64,000 nt of DNA from Longimicrobiales bacterium (GTDB lineage: Bacteria; Gemmatimonadota; Gemmatimonadetes; Longimicrobiales; Gaopeijiaceae), in assembly GCA_029245345.1 (NCBI GenBank), contig JAQWPM010000021.1:186001-250000 (forward strand), written 5' to 3'. Shown here in pieces: positions 8,678 through 19,376 of this stretch. The position numbers were made by a program, and so were the translations under genes. Below the pieces are notes generated by a model. The model ran no database searches and was not told the origin of the DNA. It worked only from the letters and a program-made list of their open reading frames with translations. Position 1 is the first letter of the stretch. Each line of letters opens with the position of its first letter.

Positions 8678-9604
8678 ATGACAGACCCAAGGGCCTCCGC
8701 GGCCACCTCTCGTCCAGATCTTCTTGATCCTGCCACGCTCTCACAGCTGGGGGGCATCGAGTTCATCGCGCGGGAGGTTGTCGAGGGCTTCCTGATGGGC
8801 CTGCACCGCTCTCCGCACCGAGGATTCTCTGCGGAGTTCGCAGAACTCAGGGCCTACCAGGCCGGCGATGACCTGCGGTATATCGACTGGCGTATGTATG
8901 GGCGGTCGGACCGTTACTACGTCAAGCAATTCGAGGAAGAAACGAGCCTCCGAGCTCACCTTCTCATAGACGTCAGCCAGTCGATGGGGTGGTCCTCGGA
9001 GCCCGGGGTCCTTCCGTCGAAACTGTGGTACGCCAAACACCTCGCGGCATCGCTCGGGCTCATTCTGCTGCGACAGGGTGATTCGGTTGGCATGACTGCG
9101 TTTCACGAAGAGGTCGCGGAGCGTGTCCAGGCGCGAGGCGGACGCCGGCAATGGCACGAACTGGCGCGTCGCTTGGGGGCGCTCGAGTCGACGGGTGGCA
9201 CGTCCGCGGAGGGCGCCCTGCGTGATGTGGCAGTGCGCCTTCGGAGAGCGGGGCTGGTCGTCCTCTTCTCGGACCTTCTGGTCCAGCCGGACGAGACCAT
9301 CACCGCGCTCAAATTCCTTCGGCACCACGGACACGAAGTGTTGGTGTTCCATCTGATCGATCCGGGCGAGCGGGAACTCCCACCTGCGTCAGAGGCCCGG
9401 TTCTACGATCCGGAAACGAACCAAGAGCTTCTGGTGAGCGTGGCCGACATCCGCGCCGACTACCGGGAGGCCGTGAACGAGGCGTTGGCCGAATGGCAAC
9501 GCAAGTTACGGCCGCACGGAATCGACTACCAGGTGGTGGACACGGACAAGCCGCTCTCTATGGCCCTCCGTGCCTATTTGAGAAAGCGGGAACGCCTCGG
9601 ATGA
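8678..9604 (+). CDS. DUF58 domain protein with vWA-like core
   Basis: This 308-residue protein has the DUF58 signature around YRAYQAGDDLRYIDWRMYG-like residues (the visible text is LRAYQAGDDLRYIDWRMYG) and then KQFEEETSLRA. A metal-site DxSxS motif (DVSQS) follows in LLIDVSQSMGW. The start at ATG 8678 leaves out a leader that lacks a ribosome site. DUF58 proteins usually act with a MoxR AAA ATPase and Bat proteins in folding or protecting periplasmic and metalloprotein complexes. Here the BatA-like gene is directly downstream, 28 bases away, but no MoxR gene is next to it. It heads the eleven-gene plus-strand cluster. Confidence 0.88.
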   Translation: MTDPRASAATSRPDLLDPATLSQLGGIEFIAREVVEGFLMGLHRSPHRGFSAEFAELRAYQAGDDLRYIDWRMYGRSDRYYVKQFEEETSLRAHLLIDVSQSMGWSSEPGVLPSKLWYAKHLAASLGLILLRQGDSVGMTAFHEEVAERVQARGGRRQWHELARRLGALESTGGTSAEGALRDVAVRLRRAGLVVLFSDLLVQPDETITALKFLRHHGHEVLVFHLIDPGERELPPASEARFYDPETNQELLVSVADIRADYREAVNEALAEWQRKLRPHGIDYQVVDTDKPLSMALRAYLRKRERLG

Positions 9605-9632
9605 AGACCGGCCAGCTCTCCAGGAGGGCCCG

Positions 9633-11582
9633 ATGGGAGCGCTGAGTCCGATGTTCCTCGCGACAGCCGTCGCGATCGGGGTGCCCATCTTCATCCACCT
9701 GTTTCAGCGGCACGAAACGCGCAGGGTATCCTTCCCGGCGCTCCGGTACCTAGAACGGACCGAGCGCGAGCACGCTCGCCAGATCAAGCTACGCCAGCTC
9801 ATTCTCTTGCTCGCACGCGTTGCGGTGTTGCTTCTAGTCGTCGGAGCTGGAGCAAGGCTCTTCTTCAAGGGTCGCGGGACAGCGCATCCGCCCACAGCGG
9901 TCGTGATCGTGCTCGACAACTCGATGAGCAGCGGCCTGGTAGTCGGTGAGGCCCGCGTACTTGATCGCCTGAAGGGCATTGCGCACAGATCGATCGAGGG
10001 AGCGTCCGACGAGGACCGTTTTTGGGTCCTGAGGGCGGGTGAACCGTGGCTCCCCGCCCTGCCGGGCGATGCAGCGGACGCCCGAGCCGCGATTGACGAC
10101 ACACAGCCTACGGATGCACACGGGGCACTCGCCGCCGCCATCGAACGAGCAGCAGGCTTGCTCGCAGCGTCGGGGTTCGACCACCAGGAGATCCACCTCC
10201 TGTCCGATCTTCAGGAATCAGCCTTTCCGCCCGCGGGGGAACAACCGGGTGGCTCGATCCCGATCGTCGTGTGGGCAACCGATGATGAGATCCCGCTGAA
10301 CACGGGGCTCGAAAGTGTGGTAGTGGGAGGCGGACTCCCTCCACTGGAGGGACAACGCTCTGAAGTGACCATCGCCGCCCTCGCATCCGAGTCGGACACG
10401 GCTCGCTTGCCTGTGCGCCTGGTGGTGAATGAACGCATCCGCGGAGCCGCGAGTGTTCCCGCAGGGTCGGCGACGTCGGTCGGCCTGCCCGCCACCGGTG
10501 CGGGATGGGTCCGGGGTTACGCCGACTCCGATCCCGACGCGCTCCGCGCAGACGACCGTCGCTTCTTCGCCTTCCGCTCCCGGCCAGCCCCGGCCGTGGC
10601 GATGACCGGCGCCCCGGGACTCTTCGCCGACCAGGCCCTCTCGGTCTTGGAGCAAGCCGGCCGCATCTCTCGGGGCGCCGTAGCTACCTCTGATCTCTTG
10701 GTCAGCGATGAAGGCCTGGGCCTCGAGAGCCTTCCGGCCTCGGCCAGCGTATTGGTCTTGCCGCCCACCGACCCGACTCGCCTGCCCGCGCTGAACCGAC
10801 GGCTTTCAGATGCCGGGGTGCCGTGGCGCGTCGAAAGCCGAGCGGCTTTCGGGGAAGCGGAGTTGGCCGGTCGCCTGCTACCCCCATCCCTAGCCGGGGT
10901 GCGGGCTCTACGGTGGTATCGACTCCGGCTCGTGGGGGAATCGGACAACGCTTCTTCCGTGCTCGCAGATGCCGGCGGTGATCCTTGGATCGTCCAAGGC
11001 CAGGACGCGATCGGGCGCCGATACCTCCTCGTTGCATCCCCCTTGGACGAGGGGTCATCGACACTCCCGGTATCATCGTCCATGCTCCAGTTCTTCGACT
11101 GGGCTGCCAGCGAATGGGCCGGCGCGGGCGGGACGACGACAGAATACCTAGCTGGTGATCACATCTCGGCCCCTCGCTCAGCCACTCATGTGAGGCTCCC
11201 GGGAGGCGTCGAGATCGAGATCGACGGAACACGCATGGTCCGAGGCACCGGGCAGGCCGGGTTCTACACATTTCTGAGCGGAGACACGGAGGTGTCAGTG
11301 TTCGCGCTGAACGTGCCGGGCGAAGAGTCTCGACTCGCTCGGATCTCCTCGCGTGACCTCGAAGCTCACCTCGGAACCGATATAACGACCGTGGATCGCG
11401 AGGCTCAATGGGATCGCTCTGTGTTCCGAGCGCGCCAGGGGCCCGAACTGTGGTGGCCCCTACTCCTTGCCGCCGCGCTGCTCCTAGCAGTCGAAGCACT
11501 TGTCGCTGCCTCCGGGCGGGTCGAACGCAATGCCAGCAACAGGCGAAGAGTCGAGTCAGCGTCGGTCGATGCCACGGCCTAA
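9633..11582 (+). CDS. BatA-like membrane protein with von Willebrand A domain
   Basis: The 649-residue protein begins with the BatA N-terminal membrane segment: a first helix in residues 1-22 ending IHLFQRHETRR. A second helix (LILLLARVAVLLLVVGAGARL) follows. A vWA domain with a complete DxSxS metal site (DNSMS in VVIVLDNSMSSG) comes next, then a long periplasmic region. A final helix (LWWPLLLAAALLLAVEALVAA) lies near residue 610. The arrangement fits an inner-membrane protein with a large periplasmic middle. It pairs with the DUF58 gene upstream. An AGGAGGG site precedes the ATG at 9633. Its stop overlaps the probable mfd start. Confidence 0.85.
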   Translation: MGALSPMFLATAVAIGVPIFIHLFQRHETRRVSFPALRYLERTEREHARQIKLRQLILLLARVAVLLLVVGAGARLFFKGRGTAHPPTAVVIVLDNSMSSGLVVGEARVLDRLKGIAHRSIEGASDEDRFWVLRAGEPWLPALPGDAADARAAIDDTQPTDAHGALAAAIERAAGLLAASGFDHQEIHLLSDLQESAFPPAGEQPGGSIPIVVWATDDEIPLNTGLESVVVGGGLPPLEGQRSEVTIAALASESDTARLPVRLVVNERIRGAASVPAGSATSVGLPATGAGWVRGYADSDPDALRADDRRFFAFRSRPAPAVAMTGAPGLFADQALSVLEQAGRISRGAVATSDLLVSDEGLGLESLPASASVLVLPPTDPTRLPALNRRLSDAGVPWRVESRAAFGEAELAGRLLPPSLAGVRALRWYRLRLVGESDNASSVLADAGGDPWIVQGQDAIGRRYLLVASPLDEGSSTLPVSSSMLQFFDWAASEWAGAGGTTTEYLAGDHISAPRSATHVRLPGGVEIEIDGTRMVRGTGQAGFYTFLSGDTEVSVFALNVPGEESRLARISSRDLEAHLGTDITTVDREAQWDRSVFRARQGPELWWPLLLAAALLLAVEALVAASGRVERNASNRRRVESASVDATA

Positions 11583-14500
11583 CGTCATTCTCTCCGCGGT
11601 CGGATCCTGTCCGGCTGTCCTCGCCACTGCCTCGGCTCTGCCGACCCCGGGACACACCACTCGAATCGGTGGCGTAAGGGGGGCCCTAGGCCCATTGGTC
11701 TTGGCGGCACTCCATCGGGCGAATCCGGAGCGGGTATTCGTCGCGCTCGCAGAGTCCCCGCGTGACGCAGTTTCTGCGGAAGCTGATCTTGAGGCCGTGC
11801 TCGGTGGCCCCGGCGCATCTCACTTGTACCCGCAACAAGAGGTGCTGCCCTACGAGGAAAGCAAACCACACTTAGAGATCGGCGGCCTCCGGGTCGAGGC
11901 AGTAGAAGCCCTCTTTTCCGGTCGCAGCCAGATCCTCGTCACGACCCCGCGTGCGCTGCAAGAACGTGTGCTGCTGCCCGCCGAACTCACCGGTATCCGC
12001 CGCACTCTGCGAGTCGGGGACGTGACCCCGTTCTCCGAGCTCACACGCTATCTGGAGGAACGTGGGTTTGAGCGGGTTCCACTGGTGGAGGAGGTGGGTC
12101 AATTCGCGGTTCGGGGTGGCATCTTAGACCTGTTTTCTGTGGCTGCCGGTGATCCGGTCCGGCTCGAATTCTGGGGAGACGAGATCGAGTCGATACGGTC
12201 CTTCGATATTCTGAATCAGCGGTCGACGGGTGAACTCGATGCGACGCACATCTTACCTGTAGACTTCCGTCGTCCGGCTGCCGGTGAGGCAGAAGATTCA
12301 GTCTCCCACTCGCTTCTCGAGTTGCTTCCGGCGGACGCAGTCCTGGTCCGTTTCGAAGCTTGGGACATGCACGAAGAGGTGGTCCGAACGTGGAGTCGTG
12401 TCACAACGCTCTACGGCGACCTGGTACACTCGGGCGCCGACCCGCACGAACCACATCAACTCTTCTTGGATCCGAACGAGTTCGAGCGTCTGGCCAAGGA
12501 ATTCCCCAGGCTCGAGCTGCAAGAGGACGAGATCCCTGACGGCAGGAACCTGGAGACGAAGCCAGCTCCAGAGATCGACCGCGATATGGGTCGACTCAAG
12601 GAGCACCTCACCCAGGGGTTCTCTAAGGGTTTTGTGACGTTGTTGCTCTGCGACAACGATGGGCAGCTTCAGAGACTCGAAGAGATCCTCGGAGGGCCGC
12701 ACAAGGTACCCGAGGGCACGACCCTCGGCCTGGGGTCGGTTTCGGCTGGCTTCGAACTCGCAGGCGGCCCTACCCCGCTCCGTGTTCTCAACGATCACGA
12801 AATCTTCCGACGTTCGCGGAGGATTCGTCGCTCGCGGCGTTTCCGGGGAGCGGTAGCACTTGAGAGCATGGCCCAACTGACACCGGGCGATTTCGTCGTT
12901 CATATGGATCACGGGATCGGGCGCTTCCGAGGCCTCGAGCACCTCGAGATCGGAGGTCAGGAAATCGAATCTCTCGCGATCGAGTATGCTGGCGGGGAGA
13001 TTCTCAGGTTGCCTGTTTATCGTTTGGACGCCCTCGAACGGTGGGTCGGGGAGTCCGACGATTCCAAGCCTCCTGGGCTCCACAGGATCGGTGGGAAGCG
13101 TTGGAAGGCACTCAAGAAGAAGACCGTTCGTGTACTCGAGGAGATGACCGCTGAGCTCCTGGAGCTCTACGCCCGCCGGGAAGCCGCGCGCGGATACTCG
13201 TTCTCAAAAGACACTCGCTGGCAAATGGAGATGGAGTCTTCCTTTCTCTACGAGGACACTCCAGATCAGCGCCAGGCCTCAGAAGACGTGAAGCGTGACA
13301 TGGAGTCGATCCGTCCAATGGACCGACTGGTGTGCGGTGACGTCGGCTACGGGAAGACCGAAGTCGCTGTCCGAGCCGCCTTCAAGGCGATTCAGGATGG
13401 AAAGCAAGTCGCCGTGCTCGCGCCAACCACGATTCTCGTCGAGCAACATCGTCATACGTTCGAGGAGCGGGTCGCCGACTACCCGGTCAGAGTCGGCGCC
13501 CTAAGTCGATTCCGTTCTCCCAAGGAGCAGAAGGAGATCCTCCTCGGCGTGGCGAAAGGCGAGGTCGACATCGTGGTGGGGACTCACCGACTCCTGTCGA
13601 AGGACGTCACGTTCAAGGACCTGGGGCTCCTGATCGTAGATGAGGAACAGCGATTCGGGGTCAAACACAAAGAACGCCTCAAGCAGCTCCGGTCGTCTCT
13701 GGACGTTCTGACCCTTTCGGCCACGCCGATTCCCCGCACTCTCTACTTGTCGCTGTCTGGGATCCGCGACATGTCGCTGATCAAGACGCCCCCCCGGGAT
13801 CGGATGCCGATCTACACCAACGTCCTTCAGTGGACCGACCAACTCCTTTCCGAAGCCCTCCATCGAGAACTCGATCGAGGTGGCCAGGCGTTCTTTCTGC
13901 ACAACCGAATCGACACGATCTACAACGTGGCGGAAGAAGTACGAGCGCTCGTACCGGAAGCCACGGTCGTCGTGGGACACGGTCAGATGAGTGGCAAGGA
14001 ACTCGACGACGTCATGCGCTCCTTCGTAGACGGCGACATCGACGTCCTCGTGTGTTCCTCGATTATCGAGAACGGTCTGGACGTCCCCAACGCCAACACG
14101 CTCATCGTCGATCGTGCAGACCGCTTCGGACTGTCTCAGCTCTATCAGATCCGTGGTCGGGTCGGCCGGTCGGACCGCCGGGCGTACTGTTACCTCTTGG
14201 TCCCTGACGGCGTGAGTGAGGACGCTGTGCGGCGGTTGCGCGTGCTTGAGCACCACACCGAACTCGGCTCGGGATATTCCGTCGCCGTTCGCGACCTGGA
14301 AATGAGGGGTGCGGGCAATCTGTTGGGCTCTGACCAGTCTGGCTTCGCCCAGCAGATCGGGTTGGATGCGTACATGCGGCTTCTCAGGAAGACCGTCGAT
14401 GGGATCCAGAAGGGCGCCGAGCAACCCGAATGGCCGGATCCCGACGTCTCAATGCCAGGACCCGCGTATCTCCCAGAGGAGTACGTGGCCGACTCGAGTC

Positions 14501-14889
14501 AAAAACTCCACTTGTACCGACGACTGTCTCGAGTGGCGGGCCGCCCTGAAGTGGAGGCACTGAGACTCGAGCTGAAGGACCGATTCGGGAAGGTCCCGAC
14601 CGAGGTGGAGCGGCTTTTGGACGCCGCAATCGTGAGAGCGCTCGGAAAGACCTTGGGAGTTGAGCGTATCTTGGTGAAGGAAAGCTCCGCTCGGGTTACG
14701 TTTCGGTCTGGTGTTGTACCGCGCATGGCGGTGCTTGAAGGCCCCCTCCGTCAACGTCAGGCCGAAGTCGAAATCAGACGAATGGAGCCTTTCTCGATTG
14801 TTTTGAAACAAGTTGGTATCGAACCGATTTTAGAGACACTCATGGTGGCATTGGATGCGCTTCGGTCCGCACATGCAGCCGCTGCGTGA
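11569..14889 (+). CDS. mfd: Transcription-repair coupling factor Mfd
   Basis: Mfd displaces stalled RNA polymerase from DNA lesions and recruits UvrA. The protein shows the UvrB-like N-terminal module. An RNA-polymerase-interacting CarD-like domain follows ([19 protein letters not shown]), then a helicase core with Walker [12 protein letters not shown] and the DEEQ box [21 protein letters not shown], the RecG-like motif region and a C-terminal TRCF domain complete it. I take ATG 11569 (1,106 residues, close to the 1,148 of E. coli). ATGs at 11500 or 11530 would extend it further into the BatA-like gene, so the start is uncertain. It overlaps the upstream stop and is probably translationally coupled. 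Confidence 0.96.
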   Translation: MPRPNVILSAVGSCPAVLATASALPTPGHTTRIGGVRGALGPLVLAALHRANPERVFVALAESPRDAVSAEADLEAVLGGPGASHLYPQQEVLPYEESKPHLEIGGLRVEAVEALFSGRSQILVTTPRALQERVLLPAELTGIRRTLRVGDVTPFSELTRYLEERGFERVPLVEEVGQFAVRGGILDLFSVAAGDPVRLEFWGDEIESIRSFDILNQRSTGELDATHILPVDFRRPAAGEAEDSVSHSLLELLPADAVLVRFEAWDMHEEVVRTWSRVTTLYGDLVHSGADPHEPHQLFLDPNEFERLAKEFPRLELQEDEIPDGRNLETKPAPEIDRDMGRLKEHLTQGFSKGFVTLLLCDNDGQLQRLEEILGGPHKVPEGTTLGLGSVSAGFELAGGPTPLRVLNDHEIFRRSRRIRRSRRFRGAVALESMAQLTPGDFVVHMDHGIGRFRGLEHLEIGGQEIESLAIEYAGGEILRLPVYRLDALERWVGESDDSKPPGLHRIGGKRWKALKKKTVRVLEEMTAELLELYARREAARGYSFSKDTRWQMEMESSFLYEDTPDQRQASEDVKRDMESIRPMDRLVCGDVGYGKTEVAVRAAFKAIQDGKQVAVLAPTTILVEQHRHTFEERVADYPVRVGALSRFRSPKEQKEILLGVAKGEVDIVVGTHRLLSKDVTFKDLGLLIVDEEQRFGVKHKERLKQLRSSLDVLTLSATPIPRTLYLSLSGIRDMSLIKTPPRDRMPIYTNVLQWTDQLLSEALHRELDRGGQAFFLHNRIDTIYNVAEEVRALVPEATVVVGHGQMSGKELDDVMRSFVDGDIDVLVCSSIIENGLDVPNANTLIVDRADRFGLSQLYQIRGRVGRSDRRAYCYLLVPDGVSEDAVRRLRVLEHHTELGSGYSVAVRDLEMRGAGNLLGSDQSGFAQQIGLDAYMRLLRKTVDGIQKGAEQPEWPDPDVSMPGPAYLPEEYVADSSQKLHLYRRLSRVAGRPEVEALRLELKDRFGKVPTEVERLLDAAIVRALGKTLGVERILVKESSARVTFRSGVVPRMAVLEGPLRQRQAEVEIRRMEPFSIVLKQVGIEPILETLMVALDALRSAHAAAA

Positions 14890-14926
14890 AGACGAGAAAC
14901 GTGACGAGGTCAGGAGACCAAGTTCG

Positions 14927-16345
14927 ATGAAGATTAGAGCCACATTATTGGGTACAGCCCTCCTCGCGGTGGTGTCGATCGCCTGTGCGGATGTCCAGAC
15001 GGACGAAGGCCTCGTGGCGAGAGCCGGCGCCTACACGCTCAGCGTAGAGAGTGTGGCGGATCTTCTCGTGAATGAGGAACGGTTCCCAGCTCAAGTCGCA
15101 GTGGTCAAGCAGGTCGCTGATCTCTGGGTGGATTACGTCATGCTCGCGGCAGCAGTCGCGGCAGACACGATGCTCTCGGACATCGACTTCGCTCCGCTCG
15201 TGATGGACCAGCTCGAACCGCTCATGATCGTCGAGCTTCGCGACTCGGCCCTCCAGGTCGACACGGTAGTCACGGATGCTGAGTTGCGTTCGCAATACGA
15301 GTCGGACGACCCCGCACTCGAGATTCGGGCACGGCACATCCTCCTGCCCTACCCCCAGAACGCCACCAACATCGACCTGAATGCGGTTCGTTTGCAGGCC
15401 GAAGCGCTTCGGGCTCGGATCCTGGGTGGGGAGTCTTTTGAAGCCCTCGCTCGCCAATTCAGTGGAGATCCGGGTACGGCATCGCTCGGGGGCGACCTCG
15501 GCTTCTTTGGGCGCGGTGACATGCTTCCCCAATTCGAGGCAGCCGCCTTGGCCCTTGAGCCCGGACAAGTCAGCGACCCTGTCCAGACCCAGTTCGGACT
15601 GCACCTGATCAAGCTGGAGGAACTCCGCGCTCAGGGGTTCGACGAAATCGCACCCGACTTCCGCAACCAAGTCTTGGCAGAACGCTACTTCGACGCTGAA
15701 TCGGTATTCGTGGCTGACATCGAAGCACGGGCGGAACTCGAAGTGGTCGAAGGGGCCTACGCAGTCACTCGTGATGTCGCAGAGAACCCGAGCAATCGAC
15801 TTTCGCGACGGGCTGCGGAGCGTTCTCTCTACGATTACAAGGATGGCGAGCTCACGGTCGGAGAACTCCAAGGCGTTCTTCAGGGCCAAGTGCCCGAATT
15901 CCGTGCCCAAGTTGTGGCGGGCGATGACGACCAGATCGACCGCTTCCTGAGAAGCCTGATTCAACGCGAACTCTTGGTCGCCCAGGCTCAAGCGACTGGG
16001 CTCGGGCCATCTGAGGCGCGCTTCGACTCCCTGGTGACGAACGCCCGAGTCCAACTCATGGGAGTAGCCCACTTACTCGGTCTGGTCCGACTTGATCGGG
16101 CATATGGAGAGGACCTGGCGCCCGCGGTTCAGCGTGCGGCCCTCGATGCCGTCGAGAGGGTCGTGACAGGCACCACAGAAATGGTCCAGCTCGGAGCGAT
16201 CACCTTTCAGCTTCGGAGTGGAATGAGTCCGTCCGTCTTCGAGAGAGGTGTCGGCCAAGCTGTGCTAATGATCGGGCAACGCCGCGTGAACCAAAGCCCA
16301 TCGCTGTTGGAAGCAGCAGTCGACAGCGCCGGCCGGAACCCCTGA
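14927..16345 (+). CDS. PpiC-type peptidyl-prolyl isomerase lipoprotein
   Basis: The ATG at 14927, with GGAGAC upstream, gives 472 residues starting with a lipoprotein signal whose lipidated Cys is residue 20 (VVSIAC). A parvulin domain spans about residues 130-230: RARHILLPYP at its start, then FEALARQFSGDPGTASLGGDLGFFGRG and QTQFGLHLIKLEE. The helical flanks resemble PrsA/SurA chaperone arms. It probably helps fold proteins after export, anchored in the inner or outer membrane. Its gene follows mfd by 37 bases and precedes surA by 25, so it is likely the membrane-bound partner of the soluble SurA-like protein. Confidence 0.88.
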   Translation: MKIRATLLGTALLAVVSIACADVQTDEGLVARAGAYTLSVESVADLLVNEERFPAQVAVVKQVADLWVDYVMLAAAVAADTMLSDIDFAPLVMDQLEPLMIVELRDSALQVDTVVTDAELRSQYESDDPALEIRARHILLPYPQNATNIDLNAVRLQAEALRARILGGESFEALARQFSGDPGTASLGGDLGFFGRGDMLPQFEAAALALEPGQVSDPVQTQFGLHLIKLEELRAQGFDEIAPDFRNQVLAERYFDAESVFVADIEARAELEVVEGAYAVTRDVAENPSNRLSRRAAERSLYDYKDGELTVGELQGVLQGQVPEFRAQVVAGDDDQIDRFLRSLIQRELLVAQAQATGLGPSEARFDSLVTNARVQLMGVAHLLGLVRLDRAYGEDLAPAVQRAALDAVERVVTGTTEMVQLGAITFQLRSGMSPSVFERGVGQAVLMIGQRRVNQSPSLLEAAVDSAGRNP

Positions 16346-16370
16346 CAATACATCGGTTTATGACCTAACC

Positions 16371-17690
16371 ATGCGGACTACAATGGCGGCGGTTTTCACC
16401 GTCCTGACACTTATGGGCTCCCCGGACTGGGCTGATGCCCAACTCACCACCGTTGACGACGACGTTGTGGACAGGGTCGTCGCCCTTGTGGGTGACTCAG
16501 TCGTTCTCCTGAGCCAGATCCAGGAAGAGATGCAAAGGCTGCAGCTCACTGAGGGTTTTGAGATTCCCCCGCCGGGTCCTCAACTCGACGAGATCATGAG
16601 CGGGGTCTTGGATCAATGGGTGAACCGAGTGCTCGTACTCCAAGAAGCCGGGCGAGACTCGCTGATCTCCGTGGATGAAGATGTTATCGAGGAACGTGTG
16701 ACCGCGCAGATCGAGACGGTCACCCAGCAGGTCGGTGGAGGGCCCGCGTTGCAACGGGCCCTGGCGGGCGACGGTCTCACGCTCGCGGAGTACCGGGACA
16801 TGTTCAGAACCCAAATCCGCGAAGAACAAACACAGCAGATGTTCCTGCAGCTTCGACTTCGAGACGTGCCCGATATCGAGCTCTCCGAAGACGAGATGCT
16901 CGCCTCGTTCCAAGGCGCCCGCAGCCAGCTTCAGCAGCGGCCGAAGCTGATCACCTTCGAACAGGTGGTGATGAAGCCGACGCCGTCGGAAGAGTCGATG
17001 GGCACTGCGCGCTCGGAGGCTGAACGACTGTTGAGTGAATTGGCCGCTGGTGCAGATTTCGAAGAACTGGCGACGGCCCACTCCGACGATCCGGGAACGG
17101 GTGAGCTGGGTGGAGATCTAGGTTGGTTCCGGCGCGGGCGAATGGTGAAGGCATTCGAAGACGCGGCCTTCACGCTCTTGGATGGACAAACAAGTGGAGT
17201 GGTCGAGTCACAGTTCGGCTTCCACATCATCAAGATCGAGCGTTCCCGCCCCGGCGAGCGCCGCGGCAGGCACATCTTGATCACGGCTGACCTCACTGCC
17301 GCCGACATCCAAGTGGCTCGCGAAACTGCCACGGAAGTTCTGGCTCAAGTGAATGCAGGTGCCTCGATCGACGCTCTCTTCGAACAGTATGGCGACCCGG
17401 AAGCACCCGACTCCCTCACGATCACGTCCGACCAGATTACGAGTCTTCCTCCGGGATATAGCGTCGTTGCGGCCGCTTCGACCGGTGACGTACTCGGCCC
17501 ACTTGAATACGTGACCGGTCAAGGTGAGACCCGATTCGCGGTCATCAGTATGCTGGAGGTTCGAGAAGCTGGCGCCTACACCTTCGAGGACATTCGAGCG
17601 CAGTTGGCAGACCAGCTCCAGCAGCAAAAGAAGATCGCCAGGATTCTCGCGGAGCTGCGGGCGAAGACGTACGTCGAAATTCGCGACTAG
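16371..17690 (+). CDS. surA: SurA-like periplasmic peptidyl-prolyl isomerase
   Basis: The 439-residue protein has a signal peptide (cleavage near ADAQ, residue 24). A SurA-type N-terminal helical domain follows, starting VDRVVALVGDSVVLLSQI. A canonical parvulin domain comes next (FEELATAHSDDPGTGELGGDL, then SQFGFHIIKIE). A second, more divergent parvulin-like repeat begins RHILITADL and ends near the C-terminus. The length and the two-domain layout match SurA, the periplasmic chaperone of outer-membrane barrel proteins. It sits between the PpiC lipoprotein and pdxA, the same surA-pdxA adjacency seen in enterobacteria. Confidence 0.87.
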   Translation: MRTTMAAVFTVLTLMGSPDWADAQLTTVDDDVVDRVVALVGDSVVLLSQIQEEMQRLQLTEGFEIPPPGPQLDEIMSGVLDQWVNRVLVLQEAGRDSLISVDEDVIEERVTAQIETVTQQVGGGPALQRALAGDGLTLAEYRDMFRTQIREEQTQQMFLQLRLRDVPDIELSEDEMLASFQGARSQLQQRPKLITFEQVVMKPTPSEESMGTARSEAERLLSELAAGADFEELATAHSDDPGTGELGGDLGWFRRGRMVKAFEDAAFTLLDGQTSGVVESQFGFHIIKIERSRPGERRGRHILITADLTAADIQVARETATEVLAQVNAGASIDALFEQYGDPEAPDSLTITSDQITSLPPGYSVVAAASTGDVLGPLEYVTGQGETRFAVISMLEVREAGAYTFEDIRAQLADQLQQQKKIARILAELRAKTYVEIRD

Positions 17691-17702
17691 CGGACTCGAC
17701 GC

Positions 17703-18635
17703 GTGCGTCCTCACATAGCGGTTGCTCTAGGAGATCCGCGCGGAATCGGACCGGAGGTGGCCTTCGCAGCTGGCGCGGGACATTCCGACCTCACGTTTTT
17801 CGGCCCGGACAGGTTCGCGGAGAACGTCCCCTCGGGTAGCCATTTCGTGGGACTGGGCGACTTCGACGATACAGAAGAAGCCGCCGGGAGCGCCTCGGCT
17901 CAAGCGATCACAGGGGCTGTCGAGGGCGCGATGCGCGGGGACTTTCAGGCCATTGTCACGGCGCCCGTCCACAAGCCATCCCTCCACGCGGCTGGTTGGA
18001 AGGTCCCGGGTCAGACCGAAATGCTTCAAGAGCTGACCGGGGTCGACCAAGTCGGAATGCTCATGGCTGCTGAGACGACTCGTTTAAACGCGCCGCTTCG
18101 CGTTCTTCTGGCCACGACCCACCACGCTCTTCGCGACGTCCCAGAGCTGGTCACGGAACAACGCCTGATCGACCAGACAATCCTTCTGGCAAAATCGTTG
18201 CGGCAGGATTGGGGGATTGACGAGCCTCGGATCGCCTTGTGCGCACTCAACCCACATGCGTCAGACGGCGGCCTCTTCGGGGACGAGGAGTCGACCCGCA
18301 TGGTGCCGGCCATCGAACACCTTCGAGAGGCCGCGTGGGATGTCCAAGGCCCTTTTCCAGCGGACACCGTGTTCCAAAAAGCCCTGCACGGAGAGTTTCA
18401 TGCCGTGGTCGCTCCGTATCATGACGTTGCAATGGCAGCGTTCAAGACCGTTAGCTTTGGCTCCGGTGTAAACGTCACCTTGGGACTGCCGTTTATCAGA
18501 ACATCCCCCGACCACGGGACCGCCTTCGAGCTAGCTGGCACGGGGCGTGCCGACGAATCCTCAATGCGAGAAGCCATGGCACTGGCACGTCGCCTCGCTT
18601 CCGCCCGTTTTGACACGGATTCCACCGATGCCTAA
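17703..18635 (+). CDS. pdxA: 4-hydroxythreonine-4-phosphate dehydrogenase
   Basis: PdxA oxidises 4-phosphohydroxy-L-threonine in the DXP-dependent route to pyridoxal phosphate. The 310-residue protein opens with the family hallmark ALGDPRGIGPEVA. It contains APVHKPSLHAAGWKVPGQTEML, the metal-ligand region ALNPHASDGGLFGDEE, VAPYHDVAMAAFK and the ending FIRTSPDHGTAFELAGTG. The metal-binding histidines in these motifs are all present. Translation starts at GTG 17703, thirteen bases after surA. It is slightly shorter than the E. coli enzyme (329), mainly in the N-terminal half. Confidence 0.95.
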   Translation: MRPHIAVALGDPRGIGPEVAFAAGAGHSDLTFFGPDRFAENVPSGSHFVGLGDFDDTEEAAGSASAQAITGAVEGAMRGDFQAIVTAPVHKPSLHAAGWKVPGQTEMLQELTGVDQVGMLMAAETTRLNAPLRVLLATTHHALRDVPELVTEQRLIDQTILLAKSLRQDWGIDEPRIALCALNPHASDGGLFGDEESTRMVPAIEHLREAAWDVQGPFPADTVFQKALHGEFHAVVAPYHDVAMAAFKTVSFGSGVNVTLGLPFIRTSPDHGTAFELAGTGRADESSMREAMALARRLASARFDTDSTDA

Positions 18636-18680
18636 CCTTTCGTCCCGGTATCTCTGGGCGCACCTCATAGGGCGGTTCCG

Positions 18681-19376
18681 GTGATCAAACTCACGAATGT
18701 TTCGAAGGAGTACCCGAAACGCGGCCACGCGCTGCGCGACGTGACGCTCCATATGAAGAAAGGTGAATTCGCCTTTCTTACTGGGCATTCAGGATCCGGG
18801 AAGTCGACCACGCTGCGCCTCATCCACATGGCGGATCGTCCCACGAACGGTGAGGTACGCGTCACAGGATATTCCACGGACCGAATCACGGATCGGGATC
18901 TGTGGAAGGTTCGGCGCCGTGTCGGTTTCGTCTTCCAGGACTTCCGCCTCCTGCCTGGCCGGACGGCTTTGGAAAACGTCTCCTTCGTGCTCGAAGTGAC
19001 CGGTACTGCGTCCAAGGACGTCGTACAACGTGCCCAGAGGCTTCTCGCCCAAGTGGGTCTTTCTACGAAGGCAGGGGCATTAGTTCACGAGTTGTCCGGT
19101 GGGGAGCAACAACGCGTCGCTATCGCCCGCGCACTCGCCAACGACCCCTACGTGCTATTGGCTGACGAGCCGACCGGAAATCTGGACGATCGGGCAACCC
19201 GGGGAGTGATGGATCTGCTCTGGGACATCAACGCAAAGGGCATGGCGGTGTTGATGGCCACGCATGACCTCGATCTCGTCCGGCGCTACCCGCACGCTCG
19301 ACTCTTCGAGCTGGATCAGGGTGAAGTGGTCTACGACTCGTTCGCCGCCGAAGGGGACCATGTACGCTCTACGTGA
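18681..19376 (+). CDS. ftsE: Cell-division ABC ATPase FtsE
   Basis: This 231-residue ATPase has Walker A GHSGSGKST, the signature LSGGEQQRVAIARA and Walker B VLLADEPTGNLD. The RTALENVSFVL and GRTALEN-type Q-loop region is typical of FtsE. With FtsX it forms a membrane complex that couples ATP hydrolysis in the cytoplasm to activation of peptidoglycan hydrolysis at the septum. It starts with GTG at 18681. The ftsX start lies inside its last 17 bases, so the two subunits are coupled in translation. Confidence 0.95.
   Translation: MIKLTNVSKEYPKRGHALRDVTLHMKKGEFAFLTGHSGSGKSTTLRLIHMADRPTNGEVRVTGYSTDRITDRDLWKVRRRVGFVFQDFRLLPGRTALENVSFVLEVTGTASKDVVQRAQRLLAQVGLSTKAGALVHELSGGEQQRVAIARALANDPYVLLADEPTGNLDDRATRGVMDLLWDINAKGMAVLMATHDLDLVRRYPHARLFELDQGEVVYDSFAAEGDHVRST

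Noticed and set aside
14945-16072. 375-codon minus-strand open frame opposite the PpiC lipoprotein gene
   Set aside because: The plus strand encodes a full parvulin domain and lipoprotein signal. The minus frame has an implausible composition.
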